From positions 13,858 through 77,857 of the forward strand of contig JBCCHJ010000020.1 of assembly GCA_039028795.1 (NCBI GenBank): a DNA stretch of 64,000 bases, given 5' to 3'. Below, in pieces: positions 17,991 through 26,016 of this stretch (within the stretch, counting starts at the first letter, position 1; each line of letters opens with the position of its first letter). The notes beneath the pieces were generated by a model, which was given only the letters and a program-made list of their open reading frames with translations, was not told the DNA's origin and made no database searches. The stretch is from Thermohalobaculum sp039028795. Lineage in GTDB: Bacteria; Pseudomonadota; Alphaproteobacteria; Rhodobacterales; Rhodobacteraceae. The position numbers were made by a program, and so were the translations under genes.

Positions 17991-19523
17991 TTAACTGCCA
18001 GCCCCCGCGCGCGTCTGATTATACCTCAACAACGGTTGTTGAGCCAAATCCAGTCGCTCGGATTCTTGATTCAATGATGCATTTTGCAATGAATGGGTAC
18101 CGTTGATCGCAGGTTTGAAGAGGACAGAATTCAATTCCTGAAGCGCCATCGGAAGATCAGCGTGCGGCAACGCCAACGCTTTCGCCCAGATTGCGCCGAA
18201 GCTGGGGTGGGCTGCAATCGCGCGGTCCTGGGGGCTTGAACGGCCAGCATACAACGCCAACTCGAAATCCCGCTGCTTCATCATGCGCTTCAGTTCCATG
18301 TGGGCACGGGTATGCCGCAGAACCGGACCGCCGCGGCGCAGGATGTCCATCACCTGCCAGGTCCCGCCACGGTGCAGCCATACGCCGCGATCGAATGTCA
18401 CAGACATAGCCTGCGGTCCGCTGAGAAAGCTGATGCAGGTCACCGAATGCCCCGCCTCGGCCAATCGCAAAGCTGCCTTACGGGCCCGCAGGATCGGGCC
18501 TACGCCCCACCCGCTGATCACCGCAAGACGCAGACGCCGGGATGCATCAGTCTGAAGAAAGGCTTGGAAGGGCGGCTTTTCGGCTCTGCTGTCCAAAGAC
18601 GTGCCCGGTTGCCGCCTCGTGCCTTCGGCAAGTCCCTGATCCATTTGTGCGATCAGCGCATCCCTGCCCGCCCTGCGTAGACTGCCCAGGCGGATGTAAG
18701 GGTCCAGTTCAGCAATACGGCGGTTGCGAAAGGCGTTCAGTGCCGGCTCAACATCCTTCGGTGGTAGATGGCGTTGGCAGAAATAGGCCTTTGATGCCGC
18801 GATCTGAAACAGATTTCGTGGTGTCTTCAGGGCGTCACGGGCGACGTTCGCCTCGCGCAGATGGTGAACCTGTGCCTCGGCGACATATGCCGAGGCCCAT
18901 CCTGCGCGGGCTAATCGCAAGGCCATGTCAGTTTCGTCCAGATAGTAGTGATATGCCTCGTCAAATCCACCAACGCCGACCAGTGCCTTGCGGCGAAAGG
19001 CTGTGTTCACGCCCATAAGTGCCAGAAACCGTGATTTGGTGATCTGGGATTTGCTACTGGCGATCTTGATGCCCTTTGTCCAATTCGCCGGCGTCTCGTG
19101 GCCGGTCCGATCAAACCAGCCGCCGGACCATTCCATGCGAACGCCATCGGCGCCCCGTACAGCACCGGCCACTGCCCCAACCGCATCCGTCTGAAACGGC
19201 AAGACCAGTTCCGAGAGCCAGTTCGGCTCTGGCACCGCATCATCATCGCAAAAGGCCACTATTTCGCCGCTGGAAAGCGCGATCCCGATATTCCTCGATT
19301 TGCAGACGTTTTGTTCTTCCAACTGCGCGTATCGAATGCGAGAGGCCCATTCAGACCGCAGTCCATAATCGTGGATCGACGGAAGATCACCCACGACAAC
19401 AAACTCGAAATCTGGATAATCTAATTGCGCGATGCCGTGCACCACCCGGGACAAAAGGTGCGGACGGCGGTGCGTCAGCAGCACCACCGAAACCCGAGGC
19501 GCTATAGCTTGATCGGACGTCAC
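17991..19523 (-). CDS. family 2 glycosyltransferase with long C-terminal extension
   Basis: About 510 residues. The GT-A domain covers roughly 1-290: RVSVVLLTHRRPHLLSRVV, NVCKSRNIGIALSSGEIVAF, then CDDDAVPEPNW (DxD), GVNTAFRRKALVGVGGFDE and HYYLDETDMALRL (ED acid). After about residue 330 comes a region (RRLRLAVISGWGVGPILRAR) that may be a second sugar-binding domain. The GTG at 19523 overlaps the kdsB stop as GTGA, so I prefer it to the longer frame reaching 19589 inside kdsB. Confidence 0.82.
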   Translation of the reverse strand: MTSDQAIAPRVSVVLLTHRRPHLLSRVVHGIAQLDYPDFEFVVVGDLPSIHDYGLRSEWASRIRYAQLEEQNVCKSRNIGIALSSGEIVAFCDDDAVPEPNWLSELVLPFQTDAVGAVAGAVRGADGVRMEWSGGWFDRTGHETPANWTKGIKIASSKSQITKSRFLALMGVNTAFRRKALVGVGGFDEAYHYYLDETDMALRLARAGWASAYVAEAQVHHLREANVARDALKTPRNLFQIAASKAYFCQRHLPPKDVEPALNAFRNRRIAELDPYIRLGSLRRAGRDALIAQMDQGLAEGTRRQPGTSLDSRAEKPPFQAFLQTDASRRLRLAVISGWGVGPILRARKAALRLAEAGHSVTCISFLSGPQAMSVTFDRGVWLHRGGTWQVMDILRRGGPVLRHTRAHMELKRMMKQRDFELALYAGRSSPQDRAIAAHPSFGAIWAKALALPHADLPMALQELNSVLFKPAINGTHSLQNASLNQESERLDLAQQPLLRYNQTRAGAGS

Positions 19524-20326
19524 GGCATCCCCGCCTCTGCCAGAACGGCTTCGATCCGAGGGACATCTTCGGGATTGTTCAATTCCCAAAACTTAGCACC
19601 GCGCGCGTCGACCTCGACACAATGAACGGGATGCCCGTGTTCCATGAATCTTAGTTGCTCAAGGCCTTCCCATTGTTCCAGGGGTCCGGGTTCCAGGCCG
19701 GAATACGACTTCAATGCATCCGGCCGGTAGGCGTAGACACCGACATGATGGAACACTGGGCACACCCCATCTTTTGTCAAAGCGCCGCCAGTGTAAGGGA
19801 TTACCTCTTTGGAAAAGTATAATGCGCGCCCTGTGCGATCGAAAACGGCCGTGGTTGCACCTACGCGGCCTGCCGCGCGATCATCCAAGAAGCCCTGCAA
19901 GGCGTGATCATCACAACGCAAAACAGGGGTTGCGACCTGGATATCTGGGTTGGACTGCATCGTCTGGATGAGAGATTCGACAAACCATGGCGGGGTCAGT
20001 GGCGCATCACCCTGAAGGTTCACGACAATATCGGGGGAGAAATTCAGTCCGGCGGCTGCCTCGGCACAGCGTTCCGTTCCGTTTGCGCAGTCGGGTGACG
20101 TCATCAGAACCTGCGCGCCGAAGGCTGTGGCAGCTTCGGCGATCCGGTCATCATCAGTTGCGACAAAACTTTGAACATTGCCTTTGACCGATTTCGCGGT
20201 ATCCCAACTGCGTTCGATCAGCGACTTCGACGCGCCAGTCGCTCCACGCAGCTTCGCCAGAGGTTTGCCTGGATACCGAGTGGACGCGTACCGCGCCGGA
20301 ATGATGATCGCCGCTGTGCCGGTCAT
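19520..20326 (-). CDS. kdsB: 3-deoxy-manno-octulosonate cytidylyltransferase
   Basis: A 268-residue enzyme that activates Kdo as CMP-Kdo for lipid A-core or for the Kdo linker of capsules. Signatures are IIIPARYASTRYPGKPLA at the start, NGTERCAEAA near 83, VNLQGDAPLTPP near 103 (metal-binding D), and YFSKEVIPYTGG near 155. It is co-directional and coupled with the following glycosyltransferase. Its position beside an ABC-2 exporter permease makes a capsule role possible. Confidence 0.93.
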   Translation of the reverse strand: MTGTAAIIIPARYASTRYPGKPLAKLRGATGASKSLIERSWDTAKSVKGNVQSFVATDDDRIAEAATAFGAQVLMTSPDCANGTERCAEAAAGLNFSPDIVVNLQGDAPLTPPWFVESLIQTMQSNPDIQVATPVLRCDDHALQGFLDDRAAGRVGATTAVFDRTGRALYFSKEVIPYTGGALTKDGVCPVFHHVGVYAYRPDALKSYSGLEPGPLEQWEGLEQLRFMEHGHPVHCVEVDARGAKFWELNNPEDVPRIEAVLAEAGMP

Positions 20327-20363
20327 GTCCCCGTTCGCCGCATCCGTCAGATCACGCAGTGTT

Positions 20364-21152
20364 TCACAACTGCACCTCTGGCGCCATGGCCAGAAAATGC
20401 GGGTTCTCCCACCCCGGTTTTCCGTAGCTCAGCGGCGCGTGATCATTAAAGCGCAGCACGATACCGCCCGCTGCATTCAACACCGCATGGCCGGCGGCCG
20501 TATCCCATTCCATCGTGCGGCCTAGCCGCGGATAGAAATCCGCTTCACCCGCGGCGAGCAAACAAAACTTCAACGACGACCCAGCGCTCTTGACCTCGGC
20601 GATGGAGAACTTCGAGATATAGTCATCCGTGGCCTGATCCCGGTGCGACTTCGACGCAATCACCCTCAGCGCCGCATTATCCGGATCAGCGACGGTCAAA
20701 GCCTTGGCCGACCCAGGCACCAAAACATGATCGGCAACCGCCAATTCCTCCGCTCCGGTGCCCATAGTGCGGAAAATCCGACCTTTAGCCGGTGCATAGA
20801 CTACGCCGGCGACCGGCGATCCATCTTCGATCAACGCAATGTTCACGGTGAATTCGCCACGTCGTTGGATGAATTCCTTGGTTCCATCCAATGGATCCAC
20901 AAGGAAAAACCGCTCGGCCCCGCTCAATGCATGACTATCAGCACCTTCTTCGGTCACGATCGGAATGTCCGGAAACGCAGCTGATAGCCCCGCGCCGATC
21001 ATGCGGTCCGCCGCCAAATCCGCTGCAGTGACTGGGCTATCATCCGATTTGGACTGTGTCTCCAGGTCCCCGGAGTCATAGATATTCATGATCGCGGCGC
21101 CCGCCGTCAGCGCAATGTCCGTCGTTATCTGTGGAATATCCAGCGTTGCCAT
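20364..21152 (-). CDS. cysQ: 3'(2'),5'-bisphosphate nucleotidase
   Basis: About 262 residues of the inositol-monophosphatase-like fold. Metal-binding motifs are PIVTEEGADS near 70 (EE), FLVDPLDGTKEFI near 90 (DPLDGT) and WDTAAGHAVLNAAGG near 220. CysQ removes phosphate from PAP, the by-product of PAPS-dependent sulfotransferases. That fits the sulfotransferase gene in this cluster. I chose the ATG at 21152; a GTG at 21185 in the same frame has AAGGTG upstream and remains possible. Confidence 0.9.
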   Translation of the reverse strand: MATLDIPQITTDIALTAGAAIMNIYDSGDLETQSKSDDSPVTAADLAADRMIGAGLSAAFPDIPIVTEEGADSHALSGAERFFLVDPLDGTKEFIQRRGEFTVNIALIEDGSPVAGVVYAPAKGRIFRTMGTGAEELAVADHVLVPGSAKALTVADPDNAALRVIASKSHRDQATDDYISKFSIAEVKSAGSSLKFCLLAAGEADFYPRLGRTMEWDTAAGHAVLNAAGGIVLRFNDHAPLSYGKPGWENPHFLAMAPEVQL

Positions 21153-21293
21153 GGAACTGCCCTGCTTTGAATCTGCCTCTTTCACGGGCTATACACCTTA
21201 TGAGGCGAAACTTTGGATAAACCCAACGCCCCTGTAGGGCGCTTTGCGAAATGCAACAATAGAAAAGTGAAGGCCTGCAAGGATTAGAACGCA

Positions 21294-22118
21294 ATGGACA
21301 AAGACTGGCATAAGGACACGATTAAGCAGAACTTCTGGGTCGCTTTGTCTGCCTTTGCTGCATTGGTATACTCTCTGGTGGTCCGGGACCTTCGGACCGA
21401 GCACAAAAATGCATCCTTGGGTATCCTCCTGGCAGTGGCTCAGCCGCTGGTCATGGGCATCGTCTTCTATTTGTTCATGTCCCTGATGGGTGGCGGTTTC
21501 AACAAAGTCCGGGGTGACAGCCTGACCTTCGTCTTGTTGGGCTTCATCTTGTTCTTCGTGCATGTCCGCACTGTTTCTGCCGTCGCAGGCGCTTTGCGCC
21601 AGGACATGATGAACCACCAGCGCCTGTCACCGTTTCTGATGATCTGCGTCAAGGCGATTGGCTCGTTCTACAAAAACGCCTTTGCTTTGGTGATCATGTT
21701 GGTCGCCAACTACCTTTTGCGCGATGTCTACGAAATGCAGGACCCGTTCCTATTTGCGTCAGCCTTCTTCTGGTGCTGGTTTTCCGGTATCGGTATCGGG
21801 ATCATCTTTTTAGCGGCAAACCGGTACTTTACCTGGGGGTCGGTGATTCAAGTCACGTATATCCGTGTCTGCTTTTTCACGTCCGGGAAGTTCTTCGTGG
21901 CCAACTCGCTGCCAGGCTTCATCCGGCCGTACATGGACTGGAACCCACTGTTTCACCTGTTGGACCAGGGTCGCGATGCCGCCTTTCTCAATTACACGGC
22001 TCGTACAACCAGCATGGACTATGCGATCATCGTCACGCTCTGCCTTTTCGTTCTGGGTATGCTGGTTGAACACTATGTCCGGGTCAATTATTCGGCCAGC
22101 CATATGCCCGGCGGGTGA
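21294..22118 (+). CDS. ABC-2 type polysaccharide exporter permease (KpsM/Wzm-like)
   Basis: A 274-residue membrane protein with about six helices. It has an amphipathic start (FAALVYSLVVRDLRTEHKNA), PLVMGIVFYLFMSL as the first long helix, and a C-terminal NPLFHLLDQGRDAAF segment typical of capsule exporter permeases. Such permeases pair with an ATPase (KpsT/Wzt), which is absent from this window. It is divergent from cysQ over a 141-base gap that should hold both promoters. The exported substrate is inferred to be the polysaccharide of the adjacent cluster. Confidence 0.86.
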   Translation: MDKDWHKDTIKQNFWVALSAFAALVYSLVVRDLRTEHKNASLGILLAVAQPLVMGIVFYLFMSLMGGGFNKVRGDSLTFVLLGFILFFVHVRTVSAVAGALRQDMMNHQRLSPFLMICVKAIGSFYKNAFALVIMLVANYLLRDVYEMQDPFLFASAFFWCWFSGIGIGIIFLAANRYFTWGSVIQVTYIRVCFFTSGKFFVANSLPGFIRPYMDWNPLFHLLDQGRDAAFLNYTARTTSMDYAIIVTLCLFVLGMLVEHYVRVNYSASHMPGG

Positions 22119-22217
22119 GAGCTGCGCCACCCGACATTCACGCGATCGCGACTTGTGCTACGGTCTGGCAGCACTAACTGGTTGCCGGGAAATAGATAGA
22201 TGATGGAGTGGCCTGCC

Positions 22218-23162
22218 ATGGATCGGCGGCATCTATTGTTCACAGGTCTGGCCGGGTTGACCACGGGATGCGTCGGCGGGGCAACGGGGATCTTCCAAGA
22301 CGCAGAAACCGAATGGCCGCCCCAAGGCGCGATCGTGCCGACCAAGGCCGGAAGGATTCACGTCTGGGACAAAGGTGCCGGCACGCCGGTTGTTCTGATC
22401 CACGGTGCAAGCGGCAATTTGCGCGATTTTACCTGGGGACTAGGCGGGGAAATTGCGCAATCCCGGCGCGCGGTGGCAATGGATCGGCCAGGTTTTGGGT
22501 ATTCTGATCGAATAGGGCCCAATGGCGGCGACCCCGCTGTTCAAGCACGAGCATTGATGGCCGCAGCCGCGGAAATCGGGCTGCAGAATCCGATAGTTGT
22601 CGGTCACAGCTGGGGCGCTGCGGTGGCAATGTCTTGGGCGCTTCAGGACCGGGAGAACGTGAAAGGTGTGATCACAGTTGCAGGCGCAGTAATGCCTTGG
22701 TCAGACAAACCCTCTCTCCCGGAGTTGCTTGGTCTCGACCATCTACTGGTCAACACCTACTTCAACTACCTGCAATCCAGCGCCGCCCGCGGCGGGATCG
22801 ATCGGTTTGTCGACCGAATATTCAGCCCGCAGGACCCGCCAGAGGGATACGCGGACTATGTTGGCGGGCAGTTGGCCTTGCGCGCAGAATCGCTCGCTGC
22901 AAACAAAGAGGATATTACGACGATCAATCAGGCTTTGATCCGCCAGTCGCGCGACTATGGCCGACTGCAGGTTCCAGTCGAGATTGTTTCAGGGACAGAA
23001 GACTTCATCATTGACCCAAAACGCCAACCAATTCCGTTTGCGGAACTGCTGCCGGATGCGAGGCTGACCTTGTTGGACGGTGTCGGCCACATGCCGCACC
23101 ATGTTGCCCCGGACGCAATTTTGGCGGCTTTGGATCGACTGGACTCTGACGGCACCGCTTGA
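22218..23162 (+). CDS. alpha/beta-hydrolase fold protein, exported
   Basis: About 314 residues. The nucleophile elbow is VVGHSWGAAVAMSWAL near 135 (GHSWG). The oxyanion segment is VVLIHGASGNLRDF near 60, an acid is near SGTEDFIIDPK, and the catalytic His is in GVGHMPHHV near the end. The N-terminus (MDRRHLLFTGLAGLTTGC) is a signal sequence with a poor lipobox ending in Gly-Cys, so lipidation is possible. I prefer the ATG at 22218, nine bases after GGAG, over the tandem ATGs at 22200. The substrate is unknown. Confidence 0.82.
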   Translation: MDRRHLLFTGLAGLTTGCVGGATGIFQDAETEWPPQGAIVPTKAGRIHVWDKGAGTPVVLIHGASGNLRDFTWGLGGEIAQSRRAVAMDRPGFGYSDRIGPNGGDPAVQARALMAAAAEIGLQNPIVVGHSWGAAVAMSWALQDRENVKGVITVAGAVMPWSDKPSLPELLGLDHLLVNTYFNYLQSSAARGGIDRFVDRIFSPQDPPEGYADYVGGQLALRAESLAANKEDITTINQALIRQSRDYGRLQVPVEIVSGTEDFIIDPKRQPIPFAELLPDARLTLLDGVGHMPHHVAPDAILAALDRLDSDGTA

Positions 23163-23234
23163 AACAGAAATGAAAACGGGACTTATGGCTGGACCAAGAA
23201 GGCTGCGCTGACTCAAAGACGTGGACCGTTAGCC

Positions 23235-24074
23235 TTAATCTTGAAGCTGAGCCAAGGTCAGAAACTCTTCGATAGACAATGTCTCGGCCCGACGCGTCGG
23301 ATCTATCGATGCTTTCTCTAACAACGTCAGCGGATCGTCTGTGCAGGCCTTCAATGACTGCCGCAGCATCTTTCGGCGTTGTGCGAACGCCGCTGCGGTT
23401 ATCTTGGAAAGCCGCGCAGCATTGACGTTCGCAGGCGGCGTCATTGGTTGGATGTTCACGATTGCAGAGGTCACCTTCGGCGGCGGAATAAAAGCCTGGG
23501 CTGGAACCTCGAAGGCAATACGGGCTTCGCAGCGCCACTGAGCCAGAACAGACAGGCGCCCATACGCCTTTGATCCCGGCGCCGCAACGATCCGTTCAGC
23601 AACCTCTTTTTGGAACATCAAAGTCAATGACTGCCACCAAGGTGGCCAATTCTCTGCATCAAGCCAATTCACCAACAAGGCCGTGCCGACATTGTAAGGC
23701 AGGTTGGCGACAATCCTTGCAGGGCCGCGCAGATGCGATGTCGGGTCAAGCCGCATGGCATCACCCTCCAGCACATGCAACCGTCCTGGGTAATGGTCAG
23801 AGATTTCCTCTAATGCTGGTAGGCATCTCTGATCCCGCTCTATGGCGATGACCTTTGAAGCCCCCTCTGCCAGCAATGCACGCGTTAGACCGCCAGGTCC
23901 TGGTCCAATTTCAACCACCTCGGCTCCGTCAAGCGGACCAGCGGCCCGGGCGATACGTCCCGTCAGGTTCAGGTCCAGAAGGAAATTCTGGCCCAGTGAC
24001 TTCCGCGCGGAAAGGCCGTGGCGGGCGATGACGTCCCTCAGTCTCGGCAGGCCATCAGGTGCCAGATCAGTCAC
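23235..24074 (-). CDS. rsmA: 16S rRNA dimethyladenosine transferase
   Basis: A 279-residue enzyme (KsgA) that dimethylates two adjacent adenines in the 16S 3' hairpin. Motifs are KSLGQNFLLDLNLTGRIA at about 25, VVEIGPGPGGLTRALL near 53 (SAM binding), IVANLPYNVGTALL near 120 (NLPY active site) and FIPPPKVTSAIV near 195. The start overlaps the pdxA stop by four bases, making it the last gene of the lptF-to-rsmA operon. Confidence 0.96.
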   Translation of the reverse strand: MTDLAPDGLPRLRDVIARHGLSARKSLGQNFLLDLNLTGRIARAAGPLDGAEVVEIGPGPGGLTRALLAEGASKVIAIERDQRCLPALEEISDHYPGRLHVLEGDAMRLDPTSHLRGPARIVANLPYNVGTALLVNWLDAENWPPWWQSLTLMFQKEVAERIVAAPGSKAYGRLSVLAQWRCEARIAFEVPAQAFIPPPKVTSAIVNIQPMTPPANVNAARLSKITAAAFAQRRKMLRQSLKACTDDPLTLLEKASIDPTRRAETLSIEEFLTLAQLQD

Positions 24075-25051
24075 AAACCACGGGCCTTCGCCATGGTCCC
24101 AGCAAGCTTGATCGCCTCGACCAGGCTGGTGGGATCGGCTTTGCCCGTGCCGGCAATGTCGTAGGCCGTACCGTGATCCGGCGAGGTCCGCACAAAAGGC
24201 AGACCAAGGGTCACATTCACGCCGCGGGCAAAATCCAGCATCTTCAAAGGGACAAGGCCCTGGTCATGGTACATTGTAAGCGCTGCGTCGTACTTTTCGC
24301 GTGCGGCGGGATGAAACATCGTGTCCGCAGGCAGAGGCCCACGCACATCCATACCTTCACTACGTAGGTGATCCACGGCAGGCTGGATGATCGTCACCTC
24401 CTCTGAGCCCATGGCGCCGCCCTCTCCGGCGTGTGGGTTCAACCCCGCGACCGCCAAACGCGGATCGTCGATGTCAAAGTCCTTTTGCAATGCCAGGTAG
24501 ACCATTCGGGCGGTTTGCATGATCAGATCAGCTGTCAACAAGCCGGGCACGTCGGCCAGGGCGATATGTATCGTTACAGGCACGACCCTAAGCCCTGGCG
24601 CCGCGAGCATCATGACGGTGTGATTGACTCCGCCTAAATGGGCCAGAAATTCCGTATGGCCGGGCCAGCGAAACCCCGCACCATCATATAGAACCTTCTT
24701 ATTAATCGGATTGGTCACCATGCCACTGGCATGGCCATCCCGCGCAAGACGAACAGCAAGTTCAATTGATGCAATGGTCGCTTTAGCCAGGCCTGGATGC
24801 GGTCTACCGGGCCTAACTGGATGGTCGAGTTTCATCGGTAAAACTGGTAAAGCCGAGGCGAAAACATCACCTGCCTCTTCTGGCGTTCCAATCGCCTGAA
24901 CCGGCACCTCCGAGCACATCATTGCGATACGATCAGGATCATCGATCAAGAAAAACGGCGGCAAGGTTTCCCGTTGCCGCCAGGCTGCAATTGTAATTTC
25001 CGCGCCAACCCCGGCAGGGTCGCCCATGGTCAGCGCAAGCGGTGCTGTCAC
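24071..25051 (-). CDS. pdxA: 4-hydroxythreonine-4-phosphate dehydrogenase
   Basis: A 326-residue enzyme of the DXP-dependent pyridoxal 5'-phosphate pathway. Signatures are LTMGDPAGVGAEITIAAW at the start, VTNPINKKVLYDGAGFRWPG near 125 with the metal His in GHTEFLA, GLNPHAGEGGAMGSEE near 215 and MYHDQGLVPLKML near 270. It is coupled on both sides: its start overlaps the surA stop and its stop overlaps the rsmA start. Confidence 0.96.
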   Translation of the reverse strand: MTAPLALTMGDPAGVGAEITIAAWRQRETLPPFFLIDDPDRIAMMCSEVPVQAIGTPEEAGDVFASALPVLPMKLDHPVRPGRPHPGLAKATIASIELAVRLARDGHASGMVTNPINKKVLYDGAGFRWPGHTEFLAHLGGVNHTVMMLAAPGLRVVPVTIHIALADVPGLLTADLIMQTARMVYLALQKDFDIDDPRLAVAGLNPHAGEGGAMGSEEVTIIQPAVDHLRSEGMDVRGPLPADTMFHPAAREKYDAALTMYHDQGLVPLKMLDFARGVNVTLGLPFVRTSPDHGTAYDIAGTGKADPTSLVEAIKLAGTMAKARGL

Positions 25052-26016
25052 CGGACTTCGATCAGCGCATCGCGGCGCATTTCCTGAAGCAGCCCTTCAG
25101 ACAAGCGATTGCTCTTTCGCTGGATCAATCGATTTCTGACCTGTTCGCGCACTTCCGGGCTTGCGGTAGCATTGGCGCCGGTTTCGCGCTTGTCGACCAG
25201 TTGCAACAACGACAGCCCGCCCGGCACGGAAAGCGGCCTTGATACCTCGCCAACGGTCAACTCAGACAACGCACGCAGCATGTCCGGGGGCATGCGCTGG
25301 GTTGAGACCCACCCGACGTCGCCGCCGCGCGCAGCACTCGGCGCGCGGGAAAATCGGGATACCGCCTCGTCAAAGCTGCCGCCCTGGTTCAGCGCATTGT
25401 AAAGCTGTTCAGCAAGCGCCCTGGTTTCCGCTTCCGTGCGGCCATCAGCAGTTAGCGCAAGACCGATTTCCTTGATCCGGTACTCAAAGGCTGCGCGTTG
25501 GTTGATCAGACCGAGTTCTGCATCGATCTCCGCCTCGCCCGGTTCCACGCGGTTTGAGAATCTGGCGCGGATGACCTGCGCCCAAATCATTTCGGCGCTG
25601 GCCAGGTCCTCGATGGCCATCTCGCTGACGCCCTGGGCGCTGAGGATTGCTTTGAATTCATTTGCGCTGATGTTCTGATTTTGCGCGAGCCCCGCAACAC
25701 CCTGGTCGATGATCTCCTGCGTCGGCGAAATCCCGATCGCCTTGCCAGCCTGAATTTTCAAGCGATCTTCGACCAACTGATCCAAGGCAGTCGCGCGCAA
25801 AGAATCTGCATCGGCCGTCGCAAAGCCCAGCGCGACCAGAATCTGAGCCCGTTGTGCCAAATCAAACCCGGTTATCGCGCTATCATTCACAATCGCTACC
25901 GGACGGAACAGAGTTTGCGCCTGCGCCACATTGCCCAAACCAATCGCCGCCACGACTGCAATTGACGCCATTACGACGGCACGTCTCACCGAATTCCAGG
26001 CAGAGTTATCTTTCAT
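25048..26016 (-). CDS. surA: SurA-like periplasmic chaperone/peptidyl-prolyl isomerase
   Basis: A 322-residue exported protein with a signal peptide ending GLGNVAQAQ. The SurA N-terminal chaperone domain follows (VAIVNDSAITGFDLAQRAQI). One parvulin domain lies at about 180-285 (EIGLALTADGRTEAETRA, FSRAPSAARGGDVGWV, LSVPGGLSLLQLVDKRE). Enterobacterial SurA has two parvulin domains and about 430 residues, so this is the shorter single-domain type. It overlaps lptD by 11 bases, fitting a role in outer-membrane protein folding. Confidence 0.88.
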   Translation of the reverse strand: MKDNSAWNSVRRAVVMASIAVVAAIGLGNVAQAQTLFRPVAIVNDSAITGFDLAQRAQILVALGFATADADSLRATALDQLVEDRLKIQAGKAIGISPTQEIIDQGVAGLAQNQNISANEFKAILSAQGVSEMAIEDLASAEMIWAQVIRARFSNRVEPGEAEIDAELGLINQRAAFEYRIKEIGLALTADGRTEAETRALAEQLYNALNQGGSFDEAVSRFSRAPSAARGGDVGWVSTQRMPPDMLRALSELTVGEVSRPLSVPGGLSLLQLVDKRETGANATASPEVREQVRNRLIQRKSNRLSEGLLQEMRRDALIEVR

